This document shows positions 1 through 8,209 of a stretch of DNA of 32,419 nucleotides, one piece after another (positions within the stretch are counted from its first letter, which is position 1; every line of letters begins with the position of its first letter). A program made the position numbers and the translations under genes. The stretch spans positions 1 through 32,419 of the forward strand of contig NZ_JAPNLJ010000067.1 in NCBI RefSeq assembly GCF_026627445.1, written 5' to 3'. The notes beneath the pieces are model-generated. The model was not told the origin of the DNA. It ran no database searches and worked only from the letters and a program-made list of their open reading frames with translations. This stretch comes from Streptomyces sp. H27-H1. GTDB taxonomy: Bacteria > Actinomycetota > Actinomycetes > Streptomycetales > Streptomycetaceae.

Positions 1-189
1 GGATTTGCCGTCCTACCGCGACGCTGGACCGTGGAGAGGACGCTGGGGTGGCTCATGAACCACCGCCGCCTCGCCCGCGACTACGAAGCCCACTCCCACC
101 GCTCCGAAGCCATGATCCACCTCGCGACGATCAACCTCATGACCCGCAGACTCACCCACGAATCCACCCCCAAATGGCGCAGAGCATGA
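1..189 (+). pseudogene. IS5-family transposase, C-terminal end (cut by window edge)
   Basis: The frame is open from base 1 to TGA at 187-189 and encodes the conserved C-terminal part of an IS5-group DDE transposase. It contains RRWTVERTLGWLMNHRRL, whose Glu is the last residue of the DDE triad, and then the usual His/Arg-rich tail ending in KWRRA. The rest lies outside the window, so it may be intact or partial. GAAACAGGATC directly after the stop resembles the reverse complement of GTTCTGTTTCC near 32296, consistent with element ends of the same IS family. The transposase start at 32352 seems to belong to the same or a related element. Confidence 0.85.
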
Positions 190-599
190 AACAGGATCAA
201 CCCGGTAATCCGGGATAAACCAATGGGATGAAACGCCCTCTAACCTTGCCATTTATCCAGTCGGCGGGGCTTGGTGCCCTTCTTGTGATGGGCGGGTCTG
301 GTGTACGCCTCGCCGGTTGCGAGGACCCGTCCCACGTCGTGACGGGTTGCCGAACGGCTGATTCTTGAACCGAGTGGGCGGCCGGGGCCAGGTCGGGAGG
401 GTTTGGGCGCACGCGCTGGCGTCGGGGTCTGAGCGTGGAGGTTTCTGAACCCGGTTCAGGCGGGGGTCGTGGTCACCCGCGCAGTGTGCCGCCCGGCCTC
501 GGCGGTCCGGGCCGGTTCACCGGCGGTAGCAGTGGCTTAACCGCTCTGTTCTGGTGAGCTGAAACAACCCGCAGGGCCGGACCTGGGAGACTAGGGATC
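190..599. other. No gene seen; small palindromes
   Basis: No reading frame here has protein-like composition. CCCGG-TAAT-CCGGG (201-214) is a short inverted repeat next to the IS end. CTGAACC-C-GGTTCAG (445-459) is a perfect 7-bp-arm palindrome that could be an operator for the small gene at 600, but nothing else supports that. Confidence 0.4.
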
Positions 600-815
600 A
601 TGACCGACCGTCGACCGCTCTCGCTGCCCGCCTTCTCCGAGCCCTCTTCCGACGCTCCCGTACCCGCCCAGGCGGGTGGGCGCCGGCTGATGCCGGTCGA
701 GCAGGGCGCCGACTTCCGCCAGCCGCCCGGCGAGCCCGAGCCCGCACCCGCCCCGGCCCGACGTCCGCTCGCCCCCGGCGGCCTCACCTTCTCAGACCCG
801 GACCGCCGTATCTGA
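600..815 (+). CDS. Small Pro/Ala-rich hypothetical protein
   Basis: A 71-residue frame starting at ATG 600 with AGGGA five bases upstream. The protein is rich in Pro, Ala and Arg, with a low-complexity centre (EPEPAPAPARRP), no membrane segment and no motif I recognise. Codon third positions are mostly G/C, but the overlapping minus-strand frame is open too, so coding status is uncertain. It could be a genuine small Streptomyces protein or a chance frame. Confidence 0.3.
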   Translation: MTDRRPLSLPAFSEPSSDAPVPAQAGGRRLMPVEQGADFRQPPGEPEPAPAPARRPLAPGGLTFSDPDRRI

Positions 816-996
816 GCGCTACCACCACGGGTTGCGCCACGTCCAGGACCAGCTCACCACCTAGCCCCACCGCCCGGTGTGCCAGCGCCTCCACCTGGAC
901 AGTAGTCGTAGCCGGCCCGGCTCCCGCCTCGGATATCGTGTTCCTCTACGGGGTGCCATAACGGATGTGACGCCCCCCACCGGAGGTAGTCAGCGT

Positions 997-1386
997 ATGA
1001 GTTCAAAGCGCAGCAAGAATCCAGCCCTGCCCGTACTTGACGACGCATACCGACTCGCGTCCGTCAAGGACGCCGAAGAGTCCACCCGTGACTTGGCCGC
1101 GCGGCTGGCCACCACCGAGCTGCGCCGCGTTTCCCACCCGGGCCGGGTCACCTGGGAGCCCACCGATCAGGCCGAGCCCGTACCGGTCCCGCCGACTGTG
1201 GTCGACGGTGACGGGGACCTGTGGCTGCGGGACCGGGGCACTGGCACCTGGACCATGCCCGAGTTCAACCCGAAGGAGTTCCCGGCCCGCTGTGGCGAGG
1301 TTCTGACGTGGAACCAGCTTGCCTGCGAGTTCGGCCCGCTGACCGCACTGGCCGACGACCGCCGCATCGGCGGCGGCCGGCGCTGA
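997..1386 (+). CDS. Hypothetical protein, 129 aa
   Basis: The frame is open further upstream, but I choose ATG 997 because GGAGG (982-986) sits ten bases ahead and the upstream codons look non-coding. The protein begins MSSKRSKNPALPVLDD and has a central part with VVDGDGDLWLRDRGTGTWTM, suggesting a small beta-rich domain; the Trp and Asp/Gly pattern recalls short phage or mobile-element proteins. There is no signal peptide, membrane segment or catalytic motif that I can name. Immediately downstream, in another frame, is an HD-hydrolase 3' remnant, so the two may be fused relics of a rearrangement. Strong RBS and G/C-rich third positions argue that it is real. Confidence 0.7.
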   Translation: MSSKRSKNPALPVLDDAYRLASVKDAEESTRDLAARLATTELRRVSHPGRVTWEPTDQAEPVPVPPTVVDGDGDLWLRDRGTGTWTMPEFNPKEFPARCGEVLTWNQLACEFGPLTALADDRRIGGGRR

Positions 1387-1390
1387 CCAC

Positions 1391-1696
1391 GCAGCCTTCT
1401 GGGGTGACCGCGCCCCTGAAGCGCCCGTTACGGGTAGCAGGGAGCTCCAGGAGGTCACCGCCGACCAGGTCGCCAACGCCGAGGCCGGCGAAACAGCGGA
1501 GGCGATCGTCGCCCGCGACGCCGACAAACTCGAATGCCTTGTCCAGGCCGTCGAGTACCGCGAGCAGGGCTACAGCCTCACGCAGAACTGGATCGACACC
1601 AGCCTCGCCCCCCTCAAGACCCCGTCAGCGAAGGCGCTCGCCGACGCGGCGCTCAGCATGGACTCGCTCCAGTGGCAGAAGAACTTCCTGCCCTGA
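1391..1696 (+). pseudogene. HD-domain phosphohydrolase, C-terminal remnant
   Basis: This frame encodes roughly 100 residues ending in a TGA at 1694. It contains ARDADKLECLVQAVEYREQG, which matches the last conserved block of YfbR/HDDC2-type HD hydrolases (5'-nucleotidase-like), where the Asp of the ADKLE motif is a metal ligand. After it comes a typical helical tail (TPSAKALADAA) ending QWQKNFLP. The N-terminal HD motif and a start codon are missing, and upstream sequence belongs to another reading frame, so this is a truncated gene. A perfect terminator hairpin follows 17 bases after the stop, supporting that this was once a proper gene end. Family assignment is from memory of the motif only. 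Confidence 0.6.
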
Positions 1697-1713
1697 CCGG
1701 CACCAGATCCAGC

Positions 1714-1744
1714 GAGGCCCCCGGTGCTCCGCGCCGGGGGCCTC
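1714..1744 (+). terminator. Rho-independent-type hairpin after HD remnant
   Basis: GAGGCCCCCGG (1714-1724) pairs perfectly with CCGGGGGCCTC (1734-1744) across a 9-base loop. It lies 17 bases after the stop at 1696. There is no strong T-run, as is common for Streptomyces hairpin terminators. Confidence 0.75.
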
Positions 1745-2284
1745 GTCATGCCGGGGCTCGAGGTGGAGCGGAGCCTGACCGGGGTGGTCTGGGTGGCGGG
1801 TACCGTCGGCAGTACGGGGCGCGGTCCTGGCCAGCAGAGGTCGCGACGGGGGCCGTGCCCCGGCCCTCCGAACAGCTGGACCTCCGCCGCTGGCCACAGA
1901 CTGCGCCCCGGCCTCGAACAGGCTCCTCTTCACCCCGGCTATCGCGGGTTAAAGAGGTGTCGTTTTACGAAACCGGCTTGCCCACAGGGGCTGACCTGGG
2001 AGAACGAAGGTCAGGAATTCTCGGGGGTTCACACCTGCGGTCCTACTCCCGATCCCCCGCTGAAAGCAACCGCCCAGCCCCCTGTGCAGGCAACCCCCGG
2101 TGCAACCCCGATACAGCCCGTATGGCATCCGGGCAGACAGGTCCGGGCAAGCCTCGGAAGGTTTGCCCGGTGGGCTGGATGGGTGAACGACGGTCCCGGG
2201 GCGTGCCGGGGTTGCCGGGCGGCCGGTTGGGGGTCCAGCGGACCGTACGGCCCGTGCAACGGGGTCACGTCTGCGAGGCACAGC
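1745..2284. other. Non-coding stretch with hairpin; upstream of gene at 2285
   Basis: Frames crossing this stretch lack coding character. The main structure is a hairpin at 2143-2170, CCGGGCAAGCCT pairing with AGGTTTGCCCGG (one G-T wobble) over a CGGA tetraloop. A GGCTTGCCCA copy at 1975-1984 and this hairpin belong to a family of repeats that flank the 2285 gene. It is likely a leader or regulatory region, otherwise empty. Confidence 0.45.
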
Positions 2285-2952
2285 ATGGAACTTCACAAGC
2301 AGCGCAGCCCGCGTGGTGAGGGCGGCCAGCCGACGGAGTGGTTCGGCACCGCGTTCCACTCCGTCCAGGGCATGACCCACCTGGACGTTCGCCAGTCCGG
2401 CAACGGCATCCTGATCACCTCCTCTCCCGCTGAGGTCGACGGCACTGCGGCCGCGTGGCCTCTGCGGCTGCGCAACGACGACGACGGCCGCGGGCTGACC
2501 GATCTCGGCGCGGCCCTCGCCTGCGGACAGGGGCACGCCATCGGCGTGGAAGAGGGGGCCGGGTTGGAGACCGCCCTGGTGTTCCTCCCCGACCACCCCG
2601 AGGAAGGCGTCGGCACGTTCGCCCGGGTCCGCACCGTCGAGGGCCCGGAAGGCGGCGTCGTCTTCGAGCGACGCGCAGAGAGGCCGATGGCCTTGTGGGC
2701 GGAGGCCGGAGAGAACCTCCGCCGGATCGTCCCGCTGCTCGGTCCGGACGCGCCGTCGGCGGATGAGCCCGAGAACTGCCACCTGTGCCCTGGCTGTCAC
2801 ACACCCTCATCGGTGCCGGCCCGATCCCGGTGTTCGGGCTGTGCCGACTGTGCGCTGAGGGGACCACACTGCGCTCGCTGCGCCAGACCGACGTACCCAT
2901 CGACCTACAACAGCGCGCCGTCCTTGAGACCGTGGCCGCCGCAATGGCGTAG
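2285..2952 (+). CDS. Unknown protein, apparently frameshifted near 2785
   Basis: From ATG 2285 about 165 codons show strong G/C third-position bias and a sensible acidic, soluble protein (start MELHKQRSPRG; later ERPMALWAEAGENLRRIVPL). I recognise no family. After about 2785 this frame turns Cys/Ser/Pro-rich and loses bias, whereas the frame shifted by one base stays coding-like (SHTLIGAGPIPVFGLCRLCA, then LQQRAVLETVAAAMA) and stops at TAG 2950-2952, 15 bases before a strong hairpin. The simplest reading is one gene of about 220 residues with a single-base loss (mutation or sequencing error); a separate small gene starting at GTG 2785 is the alternative. Both ends of the locus carry GGCTTGCCC repeats. 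Confidence 0.5.
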
Positions 2953-2966
2953 CCGGGTCGCCGGCT

Positions 2967-3002
2967 CCTGGGCAAGCCCCTCACACGGATGGCTTGCCCA
3001 GG
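2967..3002 (+). terminator. 12-bp perfect hairpin after the 2285 gene
   Basis: CCTGGGCAAGCC (2967-2978) pairs with GGCTTGCCCAGG (2991-3002) over a 12-base loop, starting 15 bases after the stop at 2952. It probably terminates transcription of the preceding gene, and it is also a member of the GGCTTGCCC repeat family. Confidence 0.65.
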
Positions 3003-3096
3003 GTCCCCTTGGGCTTGCCCAGCCGCTCAGGCTTGCCCCCCGGGCGGAGCGCCAACGCTGCCGGGGGCTTGCCCAGGGGACCCTTGGGCCTGCCCA
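2991..3096 (+). repeat. Cluster of GGCTTGCCC(AG) repeats
   Basis: Copies of GGCTTGCCC lie at 2991, 3012, 3030 and 3066, with a GGCCTGCCC variant at 3087. Two units share a GGCTTGCCCAGGG start and a CCCTTGGGC-like end but have inverted centres (GGGTCCCC at 3001-3008 against GGGGACCC at 3076-3083). Further copies occur at 1975 and, inverted, at 2145 and 2970. The spacing is irregular (about 18-36 bases), so these are not classic iterons or a CRISPR. Confidence 0.7.
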
Positions 3097-3229
3097 TCCG
3101 TCTTTCGCCGTCGGTCAAACCGCACGTCAGCGCCGTGACCGGCCCGTGCAACCCCTTCCGGGGCGGCGGCCGGGCACCTGCGTCGGCCGACCGTGACCGG
3201 ACAGCAGCCGGTGGTCGGTCAGCCGACTG

Positions 3230-3445
3230 CTACGACCTGCCCTCGGTCAGGCCGCTGGGCATATTCTCGATGTAGAGCAGGGTCCCTTCGACGCCGGACT
3301 GCCAGCCGGGAGACTCGCTGGCGTACCGGCCTTCGGCGTCGGCTCGGATCCGGGCGGCCAGGGTGCGCAGGTCTGTCTGGAGTCCCTGCCGCCGGGCGCT
3401 GTCCGCGGCCTGGCGCAGCTCGTCGGTCAGCCAGCTGGGGTTCAT
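3230..3445 (-). CDS. Hypothetical protein, 71 aa
   Basis: The minus-strand frame is open to about 3601, but ATG 3445 fits best: TGGAG lies about nine bases upstream and the protein from there (MNPSWLTDELRQAADSARRQ) is a regular charged helical protein, whereas the upstream codons are Arg-rich junk. The C-terminal half contains a Ser/Pro/Gly/Trp-containing stretch (SESPGWQSGVEGTLLYIENM). I do not recognise the family. No membrane segment or signal peptide is present. It stands alone, with the STAS gene transcribed away from it on the other strand. Confidence 0.6.
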   Translation of the reverse strand: MNPSWLTDELRQAADSARRQGLQTDLRTLAARIRADAEGRYASESPGWQSGVEGTLLYIENMPSGLTEGRS

Positions 3446-3564
3446 GTCGTTCACCACTCCAGCATGACGCGGGTGCGGCTTCCGGGGGAAGCGGCGTGTC
3501 CCGCCGACGTCGTGTTCGTTGTCCCGGCGACGCGTGCCTGCCCGTCTCCGACGGAGGCGCGTAG

Positions 3565-3606
3565 GAGGGGTCCCTGCCGCGCCCGGCCGGGGGCCCCTCA
3601 CTTTTT
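3565..3606 (+). terminator. Hairpin with T-run, no plus-strand gene before it
   Basis: GAGGGGTCCC (3565-3574) pairs with GGGGCCCCTC (3590-3599) with one wobble, followed by TTTTT at 3602-3606. This is a textbook plus-strand terminator. No plus-strand gene ends upstream, so it is either the relic of a deleted gene or an insulator/attenuator ahead of the STAS gene at 3710. Confidence 0.6.
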
Positions 3607-3709
3607 CCGTTCACGCGGCGCCGAGCAGAGCGCGCCTCATCCGGCCTCGGGGAGCACCGGGCCACGATGGAGCCCCGTCGGCTGGAGCCGCGGGTGACGG
3701 GAGACGGAA

Positions 3710-4117
3710 TTGATCAACGTGGGCGTCCAGCACCGCGGCGGCTCGGTCCTGATCAGCATCGACGGAACACTCGATGAAGACGCGGACGAGGCGCTCCGGC
3801 AGGCCCTGGGCCGTGTCACCACCGACGAACGGGATCTCCTGGTGGACCTGCATGGGGTGACGGCCATGGACACTGACGGCCTGTTCCACCTCTTGGACCT
3901 GCACCGGCGCGCCGAGCGTCGGCGCCTGCGTGTGCTGGTCACCAGCTGGCAGCCCCAGCCCCAGCAGTTCATGGCCGAGGTGGCCGGGATCTCGGGGGCT
4001 GGGGCGGCTACCGGGGAGCGGTACGCGGTGGCGGGCTTTCGCCGGCTCCTCGAGGACCGGGCCCAGCGCGCACGCGACCAAGCCGACTTCGCCGCCGGCT
4101 GGCTGCCTCGCGCCTAG
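3710..4117 (+). CDS. STAS-domain protein (anti-sigma factor antagonist-like)
   Basis: A 135-residue protein with a single STAS domain at about residues 3-105: a beta-strand start (VLISIDGTLDEDADEAL), then LLVDLHGVTAMDTDGLFHLL, which aligns with the phosphorylation loop of SpoIIAA/RsbV-type proteins. Those proteins bind anti-sigma kinases when the loop Ser is unphosphorylated. Here the usual D-S-S-G is D54-T55-D56-G57, so the phosphoacceptor Ser is replaced by Asp. The start is TTG 3710 with GGGAG 7-11 bases upstream; GTG 3719 is an alternative. A C-terminal helix (RRLLEDRAQRARDQADFAAG) extends beyond the domain. No kinase or sigma gene lies next to it, so its partner must be elsewhere. Confidence 0.8.
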   Translation: MINVGVQHRGGSVLISIDGTLDEDADEALRQALGRVTTDERDLLVDLHGVTAMDTDGLFHLLDLHRRAERRRLRVLVTSWQPQPQQFMAEVAGISGAGAATGERYAVAGFRRLLEDRAQRARDQADFAAGWLPRA

Positions 4118-4361
4118 CTGTTTCCCTGCGCGGTCCCGGCCCGCCACGCGGCATCGGCCCGGGCTTGGGTCGCTGTGTGGCGGGATGCTGCGGGGCCATT
4201 GCTATGCACGGTGACTCTCCGGCCGCCCATCCTGGACGGCCGGTGTATGACGATCGGTGTGCTGGTCACGCATTCCACCGTGCAGTTGACGGGCCAGTGT
4301 GCTCCATTGCGCGGCCTCGTCCTGGTGTCCCGAAGCTCTCCGTATCTGGCCGACGGTGAGC
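4118..4361. other. No gene seen between STAS and LuxR remnant
   Basis: The frames here are Arg/Pro/Cys-rich without coding bias. No receiver-domain coding for the following helix-turn-helix remnant could be found in any frame. Confidence 0.4.
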
Positions 4362-4661
4362 ATGGCAGGGCACCGCGACCGCAACGCCACGCTCACCCCA
4401 CGCGAGCGGGAGACTCCGCATCTTCTGGTGGAGGGTCTGAGCAACAAGCTGATCGCACGTCGGCTCCGGATCTCGGAACACGGTGCCAAACGGCTCGTGG
4501 CCAACGTTCTCGCCAAGATGAACTGCCCCAACCGCACCCAGGCAGCGAGAGACCAGCTCCGCGTCAGTCACCCAGACTGGCCCGTACGGGGGTGGCGCCC
4601 TCCAGCAGCTCAGTCGCCGACGTGCACGTGCGCGGCCCACCGCGTCGGCACCGCCGGGTAG
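4362..4661 (+). pseudogene. LuxR-type helix-turn-helix remnant
   Basis: From ATG 4362 the protein carries a NarL/LuxR DNA-binding domain: LTPRERE at about residues 11-17, then EGLSNKLIARRLRISEHGAKRL and VANVLAKMNC. The fold is complete, but the sequence is eroded (HTVKRHV becomes HGAKRLV). No receiver or sensor domain precedes it, and the 30 or so residues after the domain (from about residue 70) are Pro/Arg/Ala-rich junk running into the end of the convergent CHAT gene (overlap 4610-4661). It is probably the 3' part of a regulator whose N-terminus was lost, perhaps still expressed as a small DNA-binding protein. Confidence 0.6.
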
Positions 4662-7600
4662 GCGTCCCTCATGCGACGTGAGGTCTCGGTGAGCGCGGTG
4701 GCCGCCTGGGCGGTGTCGGCGGGCCGGGTGCCGTGCGCGGTGAGCGCCTCGTACACCGCCACGGCGGTCTCGGTGCTGTCCGCGGTGTGCCACAGCGTGC
4801 CGATGACTCCGCGGAAGCCGGCGAGGTGGAACGCCGATGCCAGGTTCAGCGGCTCGTCCAGCAGCGCCGGGTCGGGACTGGCTGTGTCGCACGCGGACAG
4901 GAACGCGAGCTGCGCTTGCGTGGTGCGCAAGTCGCGCACGAACGACGGCACGAACATCCCGTTGTTGAGCATCAGCCCGCCGAGGTCGGGGTGCCCGGCG
5001 GAGCTGACCGCCCGGCCGTGGCAGGCGAAGTGGGCGATCGCATGGTCGTGGAGGCCGTCCTTGATGGCGTCCGCGGAGGCGGCGGAGTCCATGAGCACAG
5101 TAGAGCCGGGCAGAAGCGCGGCCACCGCCTCGGCCTCGTCGCGGGCGCTCGGCAGCGTGGGCACGCCTTCACCCTCGCCGACGCCGACGATGAGCGCGGT
5201 GGGTCGGCAGTGCTGCGGCGGGGGCGTGGTTACGGTGTCGGCGAGCGCGGTGAGCGACGGCGTGTACGAAGCGACAACGCGGTCGAAGACGGTCAGCCCC
5301 GCGCGCTCGCGGTGCCGGCCTGCCGCGTGCAGCGGCAGCCCTGCCATGACGCCGACCGGGCACCACCACAGCCGCGAGTCCGCGACCCGGTCCAGTACCG
5401 GCCCGGCCGTGGTGTCCCACAGCCACTCCAGTACGGCGTGCAGGTCCAGCTGTGCCTGCTCGCGCCGGTCGAACGAGCACCCAGGGGCCTTCACGTCAGC
5501 GAGCGCCGCCCGCAGCTTTTTGAGCTGGGCGCGGGCTGTGCTTGCGGTCATCTGCCGCAACGGCACGGCCTCGACGGGCCGCAAGTAGTCGCCGGGAACG
5601 ACGAGCGCGGTGCCCGCCGCGCTGACGATCACCGCGGTGTGCCCGATCAGGCGCTCGCGCAGCATCTCAAGGTCGGGCGGCATCAGTAGGTTCTCAAGCC
5701 CCCGCACCGCCCGCGCGGTCTGGATCAGCCCGTCCCGGCGCGCCGCGAGCCGCCTGATCCGTTCCACGGCCTGCGGCCGCGGATCCCAGTCCCTGGTGGA
5801 GGTCCGGCCGGCGTACTCCACCTCGATGTGGAACGTCAGGTCGGAGTAGGAGTCGGCGTCGGCGAGGTCCTTCTCCACCCGGCTGAGCTCCTCGGCGAGC
5901 TCCGGCCGGATCTTGAGCAGCTTCGCCCAGCCGCGGCGGATTCCCCACGCATCGCCGAACAGCATGGCCCGGCACTGTTCGAGCAGCTCCAGCGCCCGGT
6001 CCAGCTCGCCTGACCGCGCCCCGGCGTCCACCACACGGTCGGCGAGCCCGTCCAACTGCCGCACGGCCCGCAGCCGCTGACTTCGCGGCAGCGCCCGGCT
6101 GATCGTCGCGGGAATGGCCGCGATCACGCGTTCCAGCGCGTTCAGTATCGTCGCCGGGTCCGCCTCGGCGAGTATGTCGGCCTGCCCCCGCTCGCACAGC
6201 ATCCGGTGCTGCGCGGTGGCGGCCGGGTGCGTGCCGACCGCCCGGTAGTGGGCGATCGCCTGTTGGCGCAACTCGTCGGCGCGCGGTCCGCCGAACGTCG
6301 CGAGCGCTCGGGCCGAGCGCGCGAGTGCGAATGCTCGCAATGGCCACCAGTGGTGGTCATGCGGCGTTTCGCGAACGGCCTTCTCGGCGAGGGTGAGCGA
6401 GTCGTCCAGTGCGTCCAGGTCGCCGCACTGGTGGTACCGGTGGTAGAGCAGGTCGGCGATCGTGCTTTCGATGCGCGGGTTGTCGGGGTGGTCGGGAGCC
6501 AGCAGTGCGAGCGCGGCGCGGTAGGCGCGTTCGGCCTCGCGAAACGGCTCGGCGTCCGTGACGTCGGTCGCGACCGCCTGCGTCTGCACGGCGGCGGCGT
6601 AGTTGTAGAGCATTCCGATACGGCGTACGTCGTCCTCGGGAATGGCGGCCACTGCCTGCGCGCCCGCCTCGACGGCCCGGGCGAACAGAGTGTGGTCCCC
6701 GGCCTCGGCCACCTCCATCGCGGCGTTGGACAATCCCGACCAGCGCAACGGGAGGTCCTCGTCGCCGGGCGGGGTCAGCGCGAGGGCCTCCTCCGCGACG
6801 GTGACGGCCTCCTGGCCGGCCGCCGGGTTGGCGCCGAGTTCGAACTGCCTGACCAGCGTGGACGCCAGGGTGGAGAGCCGCACTGCTCGCTGCCCTTCGT
6901 CGCGGGCGGGCATCTCCAGCAGCGCGCGGGCCGCGGCGACCGCGACCGTCGCGTCATCGGGGGAGCCGGTCTGGACGGAGAGGGTCTCCGCCGCGTGGGC
7001 GAGCGCCTTCAACAGCTCGGATCTGCGTGCGTCGTCTGGTGAGGTGGTCAGCATCGCTTCGAAGACCGTGTCGCAGGCGAGCCCGATCGCCGCGGTGTCC
7101 CCGCCGAGCTCCCAGAGGTCGGTGTGCCGGCCGTAGAGGTCCAGCAGCGCGTCCAGCCTGCCCTCGTGGTCGAGCGGCAGCCCGATGGCGAGCAACCACG
7201 CCTGGTCTCGGCGTTCCACCAGTACGCCAGGCACGATGTCCTGGCGCCGCAAAGCTTCGACCTTGTCTCGCTGCGCCTGCAGAGCGTGGGGATCACGGTG
7301 GCAGGTCCGCAGGAACCGCGCCACATCCGGCCCAATGCGGCTGCTCACCTCATGTTCGAGCTGGGCGAGCGCGGACAGGGTCACCGTGTCGCCGAAATCC
7401 CGCTCCAGCGCGTCGGCGAGGTCGCGGCAGGTGACGAACGCGCCTGCCAGATAGATCTGCGCGGCGCCGTTCGCGTAGAGGTCCGACTCGTACTGCGCGA
7501 GCTCAACCACGACGTCGCGCCACACCGGGCGTTCGCGCAGTGCCAGCTGGGCGGCGGCCCGGTAGTCGGCGAGCACCTGACCTCGCCGCCTGCCCGCGAA

Positions 7601-8140
7601 CACCCGAGCGCGGGCGCGATCGACCAGCCGGCGGGCGCGTTGCGGGTCGGCCTGGGGCGTGCGGGCCAGCACCCAGTCCAGCGCGTTGAGGACCTTCTCG
7701 GCGTAGTCGTTCGTGCCGTGGTACTCGTCGAGCATGAGCAGCAAGGCGCACTGGTCGGCGGTGAGCGCGGCCTTCATCCGCTCGTCGACCACAGCGTCCA
7801 GCAACGCGGTGTAGGCATTCACGAAGTCGACGAGCGACTCGGGGTCCTGGCATTCGAGGAAATCCGCCCGTGCCTCCATCAGCTCCCGGTACTGCTCCGC
7901 GGCGGTGACGGCGGCGACCACGGGATCGGCGTCCCCGCCCACGACGGACGCCCAGAACTCCCGGTCGATCAAGCCGTCGAACCCGCTCTGCGCGCGGTAG
8001 CGGAGCCAGTACGCCTGCGCGAGGTGCGGCAACAGGTGCCGCGGGCACCGCGACGGCGGAGGGAGGGTGGCGGCGAGCAGTGCGCCGACGTCAGCGGAAG
8101 ACTCGAAGTTCTCCACCACTAACCGGACATCGTCGTACAT
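4610..8140 (-). CDS. TPR-CHAT protease, 1176 aa
   Basis: A large cytoplasmic protein: residues about 1-850 are all-alpha, with TPR-like helical pairs (for example residues around LDDSLTLAEKAVRETPHDH and LDRALELLEQCRAMLFGDAW), and residues about 850-1176 form a CHAT (caspase HetF-associated with TPRs) domain. The His-Cys dyad is visible: H1041 in HFACHG and C1084 in FLSACDTA, followed by the conserved AGFRGVIGTLW block. CHAT proteases are clan CD cysteine peptidases (caspase/separase relatives) used in bacterial immunity, for example in gasdermin operons and with gRAMP. ATG 8140 has a GGGGGG stretch 5-10 bases ahead. Only 69 bases separate it from a divergent operon at 8210, implying a shared control region. 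No signal peptide or membrane segment. The substrate is unknown; the membrane protein at 8563 is an obvious candidate (inference). Confidence 0.92.
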   Translation of the reverse strand: MYDDVRLVVENFESSADVGALLAATLPPPSRCPRHLLPHLAQAYWLRYRAQSGFDGLIDREFWASVVGGDADPVVAAVTAAEQYRELMEARADFLECQDPESLVDFVNAYTALLDAVVDERMKAALTADQCALLLMLDEYHGTNDYAEKVLNALDWVLARTPQADPQRARRLVDRARARVFAGRRRGQVLADYRAAAQLALRERPVWRDVVVELAQYESDLYANGAAQIYLAGAFVTCRDLADALERDFGDTVTLSALAQLEHEVSSRIGPDVARFLRTCHRDPHALQAQRDKVEALRRQDIVPGVLVERRDQAWLLAIGLPLDHEGRLDALLDLYGRHTDLWELGGDTAAIGLACDTVFEAMLTTSPDDARRSELLKALAHAAETLSVQTGSPDDATVAVAAARALLEMPARDEGQRAVRLSTLASTLVRQFELGANPAAGQEAVTVAEEALALTPPGDEDLPLRWSGLSNAAMEVAEAGDHTLFARAVEAGAQAVAAIPEDDVRRIGMLYNYAAAVQTQAVATDVTDAEPFREAERAYRAALALLAPDHPDNPRIESTIADLLYHRYHQCGDLDALDDSLTLAEKAVRETPHDHHWWPLRAFALARSARALATFGGPRADELRQQAIAHYRAVGTHPAATAQHRMLCERGQADILAEADPATILNALERVIAAIPATISRALPRSQRLRAVRQLDGLADRVVDAGARSGELDRALELLEQCRAMLFGDAWGIRRGWAKLLKIRPELAEELSRVEKDLADADSYSDLTFHIEVEYAGRTSTRDWDPRPQAVERIRRLAARRDGLIQTARAVRGLENLLMPPDLEMLRERLIGHTAVIVSAAGTALVVPGDYLRPVEAVPLRQMTASTARAQLKKLRAALADVKAPGCSFDRREQAQLDLHAVLEWLWDTTAGPVLDRVADSRLWWCPVGVMAGLPLHAAGRHRERAGLTVFDRVVASYTPSLTALADTVTTPPPQHCRPTALIVGVGEGEGVPTLPSARDEAEAVAALLPGSTVLMDSAASADAIKDGLHDHAIAHFACHGRAVSSAGHPDLGGLMLNNGMFVPSFVRDLRTTQAQLAFLSACDTASPDPALLDEPLNLASAFHLAGFRGVIGTLWHTADSTETAVAVYEALTAHGTRPADTAQAATALTETSRRMRDAYPAVPTRWAAHVHVGD

Positions 8141-8209
8141 GCGGCCCCCCGATCCGTTCCCTCCACGGTAGCGTTAACAGGATCGTCGCGAAGGGGGTTC
8201 GGAGTCGGC
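8141..8209. promoter_or_regulatory. Divergent promoter region of the CHAT cassette
   Basis: Sixty-nine bases separate the start of the minus-strand CHAT gene from the start of the plus-strand partner operon. GTTAAC (8173-8178) sits mid-way, in a locally AT-richer stretch suited to two back-to-back promoters. I cannot assign -10/-35 boxes with confidence. Confidence 0.45.

Noticed and set aside
2991..3096. CRISPR array
   Set aside because: The repeats are 9-14 bases with irregular spacing, no spacers of constant size and no cas genes.
1724..3196. A 490-residue plus-strand reading frame
   Set aside because: Only 2285 to about 2785 has coding bias; the upstream part is the hairpin terminator and non-coding leader, and the downstream part loses bias while the adjacent frame stays coding-like.
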